Below, in pieces: positions 36,101 through 46,500 of a DNA stretch of 64,000 nt. The notes under the pieces are model-generated. The model was not told the origin of the DNA and did no database searches. It worked only from the letters and a program-made list of their open reading frames with translations. Location: contig NZ_JBDZDN010000002.1 of NCBI RefSeq assembly GCF_040049215.1, positions 764,681-828,680 on the forward strand, given 5' to 3'. The translations under genes and the position numbers were made by a program. Numbering within the stretch: the first letter of the stretch is position 1; every line of letters begins with the position of its first letter. This DNA comes from Mesorhizobium_K sp040049215. GTDB taxonomy: Bacteria > Pseudomonadota > Alphaproteobacteria > Rhizobiales > Rhizobiaceae.

Positions 36101-38203
36101 ATGCGGCTCGACAAATGGCTCCGCCGCGGCGCGATCACCGCCGCCTCGCTTGTGTCCGTGGCCGGCTTGACCTGGGCTGCCTTCGAAGCCGCCGACCGCG
36201 CTTTCCCGGCGCCGTTGCCCGAAAAGCTCGCCGTCTCGACCGAGGTCACCGACCGCGACGGGCAGCTCTTGCGCGCTTATGCTACCCCCGACGGCCGTTG
36301 GCGTCTCGCCACCACGCTGGACCAGGTCGATCCGCAATTCGTCGCGATGCTGGTCGCCTACGAGGACAAGCGTTTTTATGACCATGCCGGCGTCGACTAC
36401 ATCGCGCTCGCCCGCGCGTTCACGCAGTTCGCCGGCAACGGCCGCATCGTGTCGGGCGGTTCGACCCTGTCGATGCAACTCGCCCGCCTGATCGAGCCGC
36501 GCGAAAGCCGCAGCTTCGGCAGGAAGATCCGGCAGATTTTCCGCGCCATCCAGATCGAACGGCGGCTGTCCAAGGCCGAAATCCTCGAACGCTATCTCAC
36601 GCTGGCGCCCTATGGCGGCAATCTGGAGGGTGTGCGCGCTGCCTCGCTCGCCTGGTTCGGCAAGGAGCCGAAGCGGCTCGGCGTCTCGGAATCCGCGCTG
36701 CTGGTCGCACTGCCCCAACTGCCCGAGCGCCGCCGGCCCGACCGCAATCCCGCAGGCGCGAGAAACGCGCGCGACCGCGTGCTTGCCCGCATGGTCACCG
36801 CCGGCCGCCTTGGCGAGATGGAGGCCGCGCGGGCGGCGCTCGACGAGGTCACCGGCGTTCGCCGGGCGCTGCCTGCGCTCGCCGCCCATGCCGCCGACGC
36901 CGCGCTTCGCAGCCGCCCGGCGGAATCCAGGCATCAGCTCACGATCAGAAAGAGCGTGCAGGAAGGGCTGGAAGCCGTAGCCCTCGAAGCCGCGCGCAAG
37001 CTCGGCCCGCGCATCTCGGTGGCCATGGTGCTCGCCGACGCCATGACCGGCGAAATCCTCGGCGAGGTCGGCTCGGCGAATTATTTCGACCCCAGCCGCT
37101 CTGGCTGGATCGACATGACCCGCACGCTGCGCTCGCCCGGCTCGACGCTGAAACCGTTCATCTATGGTCTCGCGATGGAGGAAGGCCTTGTCGCGCAGGA
37201 AACGCTGATCGAGGACCGCCCGGCCGACTTCGCCGGCTACCGGCCGAAGAATTTCGACATGACCTATCAGGGCGACGTCAGCGTTCGCCAGGCGCTGCAG
37301 CTTTCGCTCAACGTGCCGGCAATCCGGCTGCTCGACGCCGTCGGTCCGCAGCGGCTGGTATCGCGCTTCCGCCAGGCCGGTGTCACGCCGACGCTGCCCG
37401 TCGGCGAAGCGCCAGGCCTCGCCATCGGCCTCGGCGGCATCGGACTGTCGCTGCGCGACCTCGTCCAGCTCTATACGGGCCTGTCGAACGGCGGCAAGGC
37501 GAAGGTCCTGCGCGACGGCTCGGAAGCCGCCGCGCCCGCGCCGCTCGCCAACGGCATGGTCCTCGAGGCCCAGGCTGCCTGGCAAGTCACCGATATACTG
37601 GCCGGGGTCCGGCCGCCGGTTGGCGCAGCGCCCCGCGGCATTGCCTACAAGACCGGCACTTCCTACGGCAACCGTGACGCCTGGTCGGTAGGCTATGACG
37701 GCCGCCATGTGCTCGGCGTCTGGGTCGGCCGTGCCGATTCCGGCTCGGTGCCCGGCATTTCCGGTTACGAATCCGCCGCGCCCGTCCTCTTCGAAGGGTT
37801 TGTGCGCTCCGGGCTCGCAGCAACGCCCCTTCGCCGGCCCCCTTCTGGCGCCTTCCGTTCCGCCCACGGCGACCTGCCGGTGACGCTGGAGCGTTTCGTC
37901 TCCGCACAGGCGGGCGAACTTGCGCCAGCACCCCGCGCCATCGCCGAGCCCGCCCCGCGCATTGTCTTCCCGCCCGACGGAGCACGCGTCGAGCTCGGCG
38001 CTGCCACAGCGGATGCGATCCCGCTGGTGCTCAAGCTGCAGGGCGGACGCGCGCCGTTCCGCTGGCTCGCCAACGGCAAGCCGCTGGTCGAGATCGAGCG
38101 ACGGCGCGAGGCGATCTGGCAGCCCGACGGCGCCGGCTATTCCACGCTCACCGTCATCGACGCCGCCGGCCGCGCCGCTAGCGTGAAGGTGTTCGTGGAG
38201 TAA
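36101..38203 (+). CDS. pbpC: Penicillin-binding protein 1C
   Basis: From ATG 36101 (MRLDKWLRRG) the protein has 700 residues: cytoplasmic start, one signal anchor (about 10-30), and a GT51 glycosyltransferase domain with catalytic Glu88 in YEDKRFYDHAG. The transpeptidase domain has Ser348 in STLK, SLN-type motif SLNVPA and KTGTS. A C-terminal BiPBP_C beta domain (from about 620) is characteristic of PBP1C. It polymerises and probably cross-links murein, and pairs with alpha-2-macroglobulin. In-frame starts at 36059 and 36086 fall within the palindromic repeat and would add non-homologous residues, so I prefer 36101. The 128 bp downstream to selO hold no gene. Confidence 0.92.
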   Translation: MRLDKWLRRGAITAASLVSVAGLTWAAFEAADRAFPAPLPEKLAVSTEVTDRDGQLLRAYATPDGRWRLATTLDQVDPQFVAMLVAYEDKRFYDHAGVDYIALARAFTQFAGNGRIVSGGSTLSMQLARLIEPRESRSFGRKIRQIFRAIQIERRLSKAEILERYLTLAPYGGNLEGVRAASLAWFGKEPKRLGVSESALLVALPQLPERRRPDRNPAGARNARDRVLARMVTAGRLGEMEAARAALDEVTGVRRALPALAAHAADAALRSRPAESRHQLTIRKSVQEGLEAVALEAARKLGPRISVAMVLADAMTGEILGEVGSANYFDPSRSGWIDMTRTLRSPGSTLKPFIYGLAMEEGLVAQETLIEDRPADFAGYRPKNFDMTYQGDVSVRQALQLSLNVPAIRLLDAVGPQRLVSRFRQAGVTPTLPVGEAPGLAIGLGGIGLSLRDLVQLYTGLSNGGKAKVLRDGSEAAAPAPLANGMVLEAQAAWQVTDILAGVRPPVGAAPRGIAYKTGTSYGNRDAWSVGYDGRHVLGVWVGRADSGSVPGISGYESAAPVLFEGFVRSGLAATPLRRPPSGAFRSAHGDLPVTLERFVSAQAGELAPAPRAIAEPAPRIVFPPDGARVELGAATADAIPLVLKLQGGRAPFRWLANGKPLVEIERRREAIWQPDGAGYSTLTVIDAAGRAASVKVFVE

Positions 38204-38331
38204 GGTTTTTTTGTCGGCCGGAGCCGTAACTCGGCCATCACCGCGTCCTTCGTGAAAATTGGACCCTCGCCGTCTTCCACCATGGACGCTAAGTCTGGTG
38301 CAGCGCCGGCGCTTCCGGCCGGAGCGACTTC

Positions 38332-39762
38332 ATGCCCGTCTCGAAAGCCTTCCGTCCCTCTCTCGCCCATGCCGCCTTGGGCAGCGATTTCTTCGACGAG
38401 GTCGAGCCGGCGAGGTTTCCCGAGCATACCCTCCGCTACCGCAACCAGCGCTGGGCCGAGCGTGTCGGCCTCGGCAGCCTGACCGACGCCGAATGGCTCG
38501 ACCATTTCGGCCGTTTCGCGTCCCTCCCCGGCGGCAATCCGATCCCGCTGGCGCTGCGCTACCACGGCCATCAGTTCCGCGTGTACAACCCCGAGCTCGG
38601 CGACGGGCGCGGCTTTCTCTTCGCCCAGATGCATGACCTCGAGGACAGCCGGCTGCTCGACCTCGGCACAAAGGGCAGCGGACGCACGCCATGGTCGCGC
38701 ACCGCCGACGGCCGGCTCACCTTGAAGGGCGGCGTGCGCGAGGTGCTCGCCACCGAGATGCTGGAGGCGCTGGGCGTCGACACATCGAAGACCTTCAGCC
38801 TGATCGAGACCGGCGAGGAATTGATGCGCGGCGACGAGCCCTCGCCCACCCGATCCTCAGTGCTGGTCCGGCTCAGCCACTCGCATATCCGCATCGGCAG
38901 CTTCCAGCGCCTGCTCTACCTCGACGATCATGACAACATCAGAAAGCTGCTCGACCACTCCATCCGCACCTACATGCCGGAACTCTGGCACGACGACATC
39001 GGCGAGCGCGCGCTGCGCTTCCTCGAAGAGGTCAGCCGCCGCGTGGCGGTCACCGGGGCCGGCTGGATGCTTGCCGGCTTCGTGCACGGCGTGCTCAACA
39101 CCGACAACATCAACATCACCGGCGAGAGCTTCGACTACGGCCCCTGGCGCTTCCTGCCAGTTCTGGATCCGGCCTTCACCGCGGCCTATTTCGACCAGAC
39201 CGGGCTCTACGCCTATGGCCGCCAGCCCGACACCCTGCTCTGGAACCTGACGCGGCTTGCCGAATGCCTGCTGCCGCTTGCCGAGAAGTCGAAACTCGAG
39301 GACGTGCTGCGCGGCTTCGAACCGCATTTCCAGCGCGCCTTCAACGCGGCGATGCTGCGCCGCCTCGGCCTCGCGCCTGCCGGCGAGGATGCCGCGACCG
39401 CGCTCGTCCGCTCTGTCTGGAAGTTCCTGATCGACACGAAAATGCCGTTCGAGCAGTTCTTCTTCGACTGGTTTGGCGGTCGGGCGAGCGAGAAGCGCGC
39501 TGCGGCTAGCCCGTCAGCCGAGTTCTACGCCGCCGAGAACTTCGAGCCCGTCTTTGCAACCCTCGCTGCACACAAGACCGATGCCGGCATCCGCCTCGAC
39601 CACGCTTATTTCTCGCGTGAAAAGCCATGCACCATGCTGATCGACGAGGTCGAGGCGCTCTGGGAGCCGATCGCCAACAGCGACGACTGGTCGGCCTTCC
39701 ACGCGAAGCTTGCCGACATAACGGAAATGCGCGAGGCATATTCGACTGTGGAGTGGCCCTAG
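38332..39762 (+). CDS. selO: Protein adenylyltransferase SelO
   Basis: This 476-residue pseudokinase-fold enzyme transfers AMP to Ser, Thr or Tyr of proteins involved in redox balance. Conserved segments are ALRYHGHQFRVYNPELGDGR, GTKGSGRTPWSRTADGRLTL, GEELMRGDEP and the loop GFVHGVLNTDNINITGESFDYGPW. The usual C-terminal redox-active region is reduced, and no Cys- or Sec-containing end is visible: the protein stops EAYSTVEWP. GGAGCG precedes the ATG. It follows pbpC by 128 bp in the same direction but is probably a separate unit. Confidence 0.93.
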   Translation: MPVSKAFRPSLAHAALGSDFFDEVEPARFPEHTLRYRNQRWAERVGLGSLTDAEWLDHFGRFASLPGGNPIPLALRYHGHQFRVYNPELGDGRGFLFAQMHDLEDSRLLDLGTKGSGRTPWSRTADGRLTLKGGVREVLATEMLEALGVDTSKTFSLIETGEELMRGDEPSPTRSSVLVRLSHSHIRIGSFQRLLYLDDHDNIRKLLDHSIRTYMPELWHDDIGERALRFLEEVSRRVAVTGAGWMLAGFVHGVLNTDNINITGESFDYGPWRFLPVLDPAFTAAYFDQTGLYAYGRQPDTLLWNLTRLAECLLPLAEKSKLEDVLRGFEPHFQRAFNAAMLRRLGLAPAGEDAATALVRSVWKFLIDTKMPFEQFFFDWFGGRASEKRAAASPSAEFYAAENFEPVFATLAAHKTDAGIRLDHAYFSREKPCTMLIDEVEALWEPIANSDDWSAFHAKLADITEMREAYSTVEWP

Positions 39763-39871
39763 GCGATTTCAGCGGACCTCCCTAAGAAGCACCGTCAACG
39801 CTTGTTTGATTATGGCAACTGTCCTAACCTTGCCAATTGGGCGGACGGGCAAAAGCGGCCAAGAGTTTGCT

Positions 39872-40594
39872 ATGCGGCATTCATGCAAAGGAATGTTGAT
39901 AAGCGCACTGTTCTTCCTGAACGCTGTATTAAACAGCGCCACTGCCCAGCCAGTTACGGGCAGCACCAACAATATCGGCGTGGAAACCGGGCCGGCGCCA
40001 CGGTTCCAGATCAGGTTTATCGAGTTTTACGTCAAGGACGAGACCGGCATCGACTTCCTTGGGTCCGACGATGTCGTTTTCATCGTCAACGCTGCTCAAT
40101 ATGAATTGAGTGTCAGACGATATTCGGTTAACGGCGACGAATGGTACACGTTGGAGACAGGCGAGCAGTGCATCATGCCGGCCATCGATCCCGATAGCTC
40201 TCCCAACGATATTTGGTTGTGTCAGGAGGCTGGCAGTCCAGCGCCGATCACGTTCAATATTTCTGCCTGGGAAAAGACTTTTAACTGGCCCTGGTCCTTT
40301 GGTCCCGGTTTTTCGGCGCCGGAAACGGACAGCGATATCTTGCCGCTCGGCAGCACAGATCGGCTCAAGCACAGACAGACGCGCATCGGCCAGCATCATG
40401 TCGATCTGCCGCAAGCGATGCTGCTCGAAAAAATGCCCCGGGTCGGAGACAAATGGCCGTTCACGATAAGCCTGGTAGCAGGTTGCCTTTCGCCAGGGCC
40501 ATGCTTTGACGAGGAGCCTTGGTACGACCTGACTTTAGAAGTTGCGCGCGTCGGCGACGCATCCCAACCGGTGCCTCTCGATCCCAATCATTGA
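39872..40594 (+). CDS. AT-richer secreted protein of unknown function
   Basis: Starting at 39872 the protein has 240 residues with a signal peptide (KGMLISALFFLNAVLNSATAQ, cleavage near residue 26). The mature region has four cysteines (EQCIMPA, IWLCQE, AGCLSPGPCF), consistent with disulphides in the periplasm, and several aromatic-rich short strands. I recognise no family. Base composition is lower in GC than selO and ccmC on either side, and many codons are ones avoided by neighbours, suggesting later acquisition. The frame extends upstream to 39806 without a signal peptide. It converges on ccmC with 38 bp between stops. Confidence 0.6.
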   Translation: MRHSCKGMLISALFFLNAVLNSATAQPVTGSTNNIGVETGPAPRFQIRFIEFYVKDETGIDFLGSDDVVFIVNAAQYELSVRRYSVNGDEWYTLETGEQCIMPAIDPDSSPNDIWLCQEAGSPAPITFNISAWEKTFNWPWSFGPGFSAPETDSDILPLGSTDRLKHRQTRIGQHHVDLPQAMLLEKMPRVGDKWPFTISLVAGCLSPGPCFDEEPWYDLTLEVARVGDASQPVPLDPNH

Positions 40595-40632
40595 TCGATA
40601 AGAACAGCGTCGGCTTCCCGCTGTCTGGCGGA

Positions 40633-41400
40633 CTACGCAGCCCGCCTTGCCGCGATCTGGCGCATTGCGATCACCCGCCGGCGGTAGATCTCGGTGCGCA
40701 TTGCCGCCACATGCAACGTCAGGAACAGCAGCGTGAAGCCGACCGCCATCACCAGCAGCGGCACCAGCATCGTGGCGTCGATGGTCGGCCCGTCGAGCCT
40801 GAATACCGACGCCGGCTGGTGCAGCGTGTTCCACCAGTCGACCGAGAACTTGATGATCGGGATGTTGATGAAGCCGACCAGCGTGATGATCGCCGCCGCG
40901 CGCGCCGACTTGGCCGGATCGTCTATCGCCCGCGTCAGCGCAAGGATGCCGAGATACATCAGGAAAAGCACAAAGACCGAGGTCAGCCGCGCGTCCCACA
41001 CCCACCACGTGCCCCACATCGGCTTGCCCCAGATGGAGCCGGTGACGAGCGCGAGAGCGGTGAACACCGCTCCGATGGGCGCTGCCGCCTTAAGCGCAAC
41101 ATCGGCCAGCGGATGCCGCCAGACGAGCGTGCCAAGCGCCGAGAGCGCCATCAGCGAATAGCAGAGCATGGAAAGCCAGGCGAACGGCACGTGGATATAC
41201 ATGATCCGCACCGTAATGCCTTGCTGGAAGTCCTCCGGCGCGCTGAAGCCCAGATAGAGCCCGGCGGCGAGCATTATGGAACTCGCGCCTGCCATCCAGG
41301 GCAGTATGCGATCGGCCATCGCCAAGAATTTGCTCGGATTGGCGAGGTCGGAAAACCGCCTCGTCCCGCTCCTCGTCTCGCTGCCGCTGGTGTCGCTCAT
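40633..41400 (-). CDS. ccmC: Haem exporter/handling protein CcmC
   Basis: The 255-residue inner-membrane protein has six helices and the tryptophan-rich WWD motif WGTWWVWDARLTS (Trp129 to Asp136) that holds haem for transfer to CcmE during cytochrome c maturation. Family histidines are present, one in YIHVPFAW and another in WRHPLADV. In most rhizobia ccmC is in a ccmABCD-ccmG run. Here no ccmA, ccmB, ccmD or ccmG flanks it: the gene lies between a secreted orphan and ndvA. The remaining ccm genes must be elsewhere. The 109 bp upstream, to the ndvA stop, hold no other gene. Confidence 0.92.
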   Translation of the reverse strand: MSDTSGSETRSGTRRFSDLANPSKFLAMADRILPWMAGASSIMLAAGLYLGFSAPEDFQQGITVRIMYIHVPFAWLSMLCYSLMALSALGTLVWRHPLADVALKAAAPIGAVFTALALVTGSIWGKPMWGTWWVWDARLTSVFVLFLMYLGILALTRAIDDPAKSARAAAIITLVGFINIPIIKFSVDWWNTLHQPASVFRLDGPTIDATMLVPLLVMAVGFTLLFLTLHVAAMRTEIYRRRVIAMRQIAARRAA

Positions 41401-41509
41401 GACGAGCTACATAAACCCGCGGCTGACCTGCCGCAATCGCGCCAAGCGCCGCATGGCCTTCAGGCTGAAGGGCGCGGCGCGCCGGGCCGACCTCGATGCG
41501 GCTGGAAAG

Positions 41510-43285
41510 CTAGGCGGCTGCTTCCACCGCCGCGATGCGCGAAATACGGCGCACCTCTTCGTCATTGAGCAGCCCGCCTGCCCGAAGCAGCGAGGCAAAG
41601 CGCCCGTTGCGCGCCGACAGCTCTGCAAAGCCGCCCATCTCCACGATGCGGCCGTTGTCGAGGAAGATGACGAGATCGGCGTCGCGCACGGTCGTCAGAC
41701 GGTGCGCGATGATGAAGGTTGTGCGGCCGGCGCGCAGGCGGTCGATCGCTTCCTTGACCCGGGCTTCGGTTTCGACGTCGAGCGCGCTGGTCGCTTCGTC
41801 CAGCACCAGGATCGGCGCATCCTTGAGAATCGCGCGGGCAAGCGCGATCCGCTGCCGTTCTCCGCCGGAAAGCTGGCTCCCCCGCTCTCCCGCCAGCGTA
41901 TCGTAGCCTTCGCTTTTGGCCAGGATGAAATCATGCGCCGCGGCGGCCTCCGCCGCAGCGTGAACCTCGTTGTTCACCGCTCCGGCGCGCCCGATGCGGA
42001 TGTTCTCCTCGATCGACCGGTTGAAAAGACCTGAGTCCTGGAAGACGGTGGCGATCGACTGCCGCAGCGACTTGCGGGTCACGCCGGCGATGTCGACGCC
42101 ATCGATCAGGATGCGGCCATGCTGCGGCGAATGCACCCTTTGCAGGAGGTTGATGAGCGTCGTCTTGCCGGCTCCGGTCGGTCCGACGATGGCGACCGTC
42201 TGTCCCGCCTTCACGTCGAAGGAAATGTCCGCGACGCCCTGCCCCGAATTGGGGAACTCGAAACTCACGTCCTCGAAGCGCACGTCGCCGTCCGCGCGCT
42301 CGAGCTCGCGCAGGTCGACCGGTTCCTGGGCAATCGCGGCGGCGTCTTCGAGGCGGTAGAACTCCTCGAGTTTCACGCGCGCGTCGAAAACCTGGTTCAC
42401 GAAGTTGGAAACCTGGTCCAGCCGGCTGATGAGAAGCGACGCAAAGCCTGTGAAGGCGACGATGTCGCCGATCCTGAGTTCGCCGCGCGAGACCAGCAGC
42501 GCACCGATCAGAAGCACGACCATCATGGACACCGTCGACGACAGCCGGTGCATGGCGCTCGCCAGCGCCCACCAGTCGAGCACTGGGTTCTGCGCGGCAA
42601 GCAGCGCGCGCGCCTGGGCGCGCAGCGCCTCGGTCTCATGGCTGACCCGGTTGTAGCTTTGCAGGACCGCGACGTTGCCAACCGAATCGCTGACATGCCC
42701 GAAAACCTTATGATAGTGCCGCTCTACCGACCTCTGGCCTTCGTTGGTCTTGCGCATCACCAGCCGCCCGATGACGACGTAGAGGGCGCCGAGCACTACC
42801 AGCACCAGCGACATGCGCAGGTCCAGCGTCAGCGCAGTGGGCACAAGCAACACCAGCGCGACGAAGGTGGAAAGATGCTGGCGCATGAATTCGAGCCAGA
42901 GCGAGAACAAGGCGTCGACCGCCCTAAGCAGCGTGTGCAGGGTGTTCGACGAGCCGCGCTCGTGATGCCAGGCAAGCGGCATGGTGATGACGCGTTCGAA
43001 GGAATCGCAAAGCACGCCTGCCCGGCGCGCATGCGCGACGCGGTCGGCGCCGCGCGCAACCAGCACGAAGGCGACGATGTTGAATGCGCCGATTCCGGCC
43101 CACAGCGCCAGCGTCGGCACGAGGTCGCCCTTTTCCGTGATGGCGTCGATGATGCGGCCGAACAGGATAGGTTCGGCAATGGTCACCATGGCGAGGATGA
43201 CGTTGGCGCCGCAGATGAAGGCAACGCGCCTCTTGTCTGCACCGAGATACCGGAGAGCCCTCCAGTAGATTTCGAACAATGACAC
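41510..43285 (-). CDS. ndvA: Cyclic beta-1,2-glucan exporter NdvA (ChvA)
   Basis: This 591-residue ABC exporter half-transporter has six transmembrane helices (about 1-320) followed by an ATPase. Walker A is GPTGAGKTT at 368-376, the signature is LSGGERQRIALARA and Walker B is ILVLDEATSALD. The N-terminal region (SLFEIYWRALRYLGADKRRV, WHHERGSSNTLHTLLRAVDALF) is characteristic of NdvA/ChvA, which moves neutral cyclic glucan to the periplasm. The start is GTG with GAGGT seven bases upstream. It lies 232 bp after ndvB on the same strand. That gap has an AT-rich segment but no gene, so ndvA could have its own promoter. Confidence 0.95.
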   Translation of the reverse strand: MSLFEIYWRALRYLGADKRRVAFICGANVILAMVTIAEPILFGRIIDAITEKGDLVPTLALWAGIGAFNIVAFVLVARGADRVAHARRAGVLCDSFERVITMPLAWHHERGSSNTLHTLLRAVDALFSLWLEFMRQHLSTFVALVLLVPTALTLDLRMSLVLVVLGALYVVIGRLVMRKTNEGQRSVERHYHKVFGHVSDSVGNVAVLQSYNRVSHETEALRAQARALLAAQNPVLDWWALASAMHRLSSTVSMMVVLLIGALLVSRGELRIGDIVAFTGFASLLISRLDQVSNFVNQVFDARVKLEEFYRLEDAAAIAQEPVDLRELERADGDVRFEDVSFEFPNSGQGVADISFDVKAGQTVAIVGPTGAGKTTLINLLQRVHSPQHGRILIDGVDIAGVTRKSLRQSIATVFQDSGLFNRSIEENIRIGRAGAVNNEVHAAAEAAAAHDFILAKSEGYDTLAGERGSQLSGGERQRIALARAILKDAPILVLDEATSALDVETEARVKEAIDRLRAGRTTFIIAHRLTTVRDADLVIFLDNGRIVEMGGFAELSARNGRFASLLRAGGLLNDEEVRRISRIAAVEAAA

Positions 43286-43517
43286 GCAATTACCTCGTCA
43301 TGAAAATTGTGCAGCGCACAATGCAGGGACTGTCGTACTCGCTGTCGGGTCGCAGTTCAATGCGCTCCTAACGGCCCCGTTCCCCATCGGCGAACAACAA
43401 ACCACAACGGCATGTAACGTCCTGTGATCCAGCTAACGGATTGAGAATTAAGAAAAAATGGCAACCTTGCGGCGAAAAAATGGCGGGCCGCGCCAGCTTT
43501 GTGAAAAATTTTCAAGA

Positions 43518-46500
43518 TCAATTTGGAATGAATACTGTAATTTCAACGTCTCCGGTCTGCCTGAGGTCGATTTGACAACCCGGGCTGCGTTCGCCGCCAA
43601 TCTCGATAGCCGCCTCAATGCCGTCTTCGCGGCGAACCGTGATCCGGTAGACCGCGTCCGAAAGTCGCAACGTTGCCTTGTAGCCGTCCCAGTGGCCAGG
43701 CAGCGCCGGCTTTATGGTCAGGCGGCTGCCTTCCTTCCGGATTCCGAGGATGCTTTCGACCGCCGCGCGGTACATCCAGCCGGCGGACCCGGTGTACCAG
43801 GTCCAGCCGCCCCGCCCGCCCTTGTCGGGCGACGAATAGATGTCCGCCGCCACGACATAAGGCTCCGTGCGATACTGCTCGGCCGCCTTCTCGTCGCGCG
43901 AATGGTTGACCGGATTAAGCATCGAGAAGCAGCGGTAGGCATCGTCCGCCTTGCCCATCTCGGCCAGCGCTATGACGAACCAGGCGGCGGCATGGGTATA
44001 CTGGCCGCCATTCTCGCGCACGCCGGGCGGATAGCTCTTGATGTAACCGGGCTCCTTGGGCGTGTCGTGGAAGGGCGGCGTGAAAAGCTTGATGATCTGC
44101 AGCTCTTCGTCGACCAGATGTCTGGTCGCGGCCTCCATCGCGGTCCTCGAGCGTACCGGATCGCCGCCGCCCGACATCACGCTCCACGACTGTGCGATGG
44201 AGTCTATCTTGCATTCGTCGGAATCGCGAGAGCCGAGCGGCGTTCCGTCGTCGAAACTGCCGCGCCGGTACCATTCGCCGTCCCAGGCGGCGTTCTCCAG
44301 CGCCTGCTTCAGCCTGTTGGAGTGCTTGTCCCAGGCCTTGGCGCGCTTCGCGTCGCCATGCGCCTTCGCGATGCCGATGAAGTTGCCGAGCGTCTTGAGC
44401 AGGAACCAGCCGAGCCAGACGCTTTCGCCCCTGCCCTCCTCGCCGACGCGGTTCATGCCGTCGTTCCAGTCGCCGCCGAGGATAAGCGGCAGGCCGTTGG
44501 CGCCGGTGCGCGCCACCGCCAGGTCGAGAGCGCGCACGCAATGCTCGTAGACGCTCGTCGTCTGCTGGGTGACCTCGGGTGTGAAGAAGGCGTCGTGCTG
44601 GCCCGGCTGCAGCGGATCGCCTTCGATATAGGGCACTTGCTCGGTCAGGAGGGAATCGTCGCCGGTCACCCGGACATAGCGGTGGACTGCATAGGCCAGC
44701 CACACCACGTCGTCCGAGATCATCGTCCTGACGCCGGCGCCGGTGCGCGGCAGCCACCAGTGCTGCACGTCGCCTTCCTCGAACTGCCGGCGCGCGGCGT
44801 TCAGAATCTGGTCGCGCGCAAGCTGCGGATCGTGCAGCAGCAACGCAAGCGTATCCTGCAGCTGGTCGCGGAAGCCGAACGCGCCGCTCGCCTGGTAGAA
44901 GGCCGAACGCGCACGGATGCGGCAGGCAACACTTTGGTAGGGCAGCCAGTGGTTGACCATTGCGTCGAAAGAGGCGTCCGGCGTCTCGACCTGCAACGTG
45001 TCCAGGAAACCGCGCCATTCCTTCTCGGTCTCTGCCAGACGTTCGTCAAAATCCTTGTCCCGATGCTTCTGCGCCAGCGCGCTGGCCTCATCGGGGGAGC
45101 CGGCGTCGCCCAGAAGCCACAGCAGCGTGACCTCGCCGTGGGCCGGAACCTCGACGTCGCGCGCCATCGCAGCACAGGGATCGGCGCCGGCCTCCACCCT
45201 GCCCGAGAGCGCGGCTCCGGCGGCAACCGTCCTCGGCAGTTCGACTGTCCCCTCATGTCCGATGAACTCGCGACGGTCGGCCGTCACCGACTGCGCCTGG
45301 CCATCCGACGCCAGAAAAGCGACGCGGTCGCCGAAATCGAGGCTGTAAGGGTTGCGGGCAAACAGCGCGCCGGTCCTCGCGTCAATCGACGGCACAATGG
45401 TCGGCGCGGATTTCGCGCGGTTGTTGCCAAGCACCCACTCGACATAGGCGTAGACTGTCAGCCGCGCGGCGACCGATCCGGAATTGCGTATCGTCAAACG
45501 CGACAGCTTCACAGGATCAGCCGGATCGACGAGCTGCGTCAGCTCGAGCGACAGCGGGCCGCGTCTGGCGGTGAAGATGGAAACACCCTGGCTATGGCGC
45601 GCCTCGTGGCTCGTAGCGGGATCGGGCGCGACGGCTGCGAAGGGCGAGAAGGCTTTGCCGCTTGACTGGTCGTAGACGTAGAAGGCTTCGCCGGGGCGAT
45701 TGGTCACCGGATCGTTCGACCAGGGCGTCAGCTGGAAATCGCGGCTGTTGCGGCTCCAGGTGAAGGATGCGCCTTCCGCCGAGGTGTGGAAGCCGAACGC
45801 CTTGTTGGAGATGACGTTGATCCAGGGATGCGGGGTTCGGCGGCCGGAGCCGAGCCTCACCACATAGTCGCGGCCGTTTCGGTCGAAGCCGCCAAAGCCG
45901 TTCCATGATTGCAGCCCGTCGCCGCTCGCAGGCGCGCTGATGCGTGCAGGCGCCGGGGCAAAAACCGGACTGCCCGCGGTTTCGGCCGTTTCGCCGATAG
46001 CCAGACGTGCGGCGTCGCGCGCGGCCAGCGCCGCCGCCTCGGCCCGCTCGATCTGGTCGAAGATGCGCCCATTGCGGGTGTGCAGTACCACGCGCGCGAC
46101 CGCGAGCAGCGTCTTGTAGGAACTCTCGTCCATCAGGTCGCGGCGCACCGCGAAGATGTGCTGGCGCGGTCCGAGTTCCTTGCCCCGCAACCGGCTATTC
46201 TCGCACAGTTGTTCGATCGCCTGCTGCAGGTCCTGGACATAGGACGAAGCCTGTTCGTTGATGATGACGAGGTCGGCGACGAGCCCCCTTGCGCGCATGT
46301 ATTCCTGATAGCGAAGCGCACTCGCCACGATGTCCAGGTCGGCGACGTCGCCGATCCTCACGGCAAATATCGCGTAGTCGCCTGAGATGCTCATCGGCCA
46401 GAGCGCCGACTGACGGCCGAGGCCGGATGCGACGACATCAGCGGATTGGCGCAAAAACGGATCCGGATAGATGAGGTAGGAGGCGAGCTTCTGGACGTTT

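Noticed and set aside
36044..37867. 607-codon frame antisense to pbpC
   Set aside because: pbpC has both catalytic motif sets; the antisense translation is compositionally biased and featureless.
41401..41509. Small gene between ccmC and ndvA (a ccmD or other small protein)
   Set aside because: No hydrophobic helix of the CcmD type is encoded on the minus strand, and visible frames run into ndvA or ccmC.
43286..43517. Small gene between ndvB and ndvA
   Set aside because: The gap is AT-rich with short frames lacking ribosome-binding sites; more likely leader or promoter DNA.
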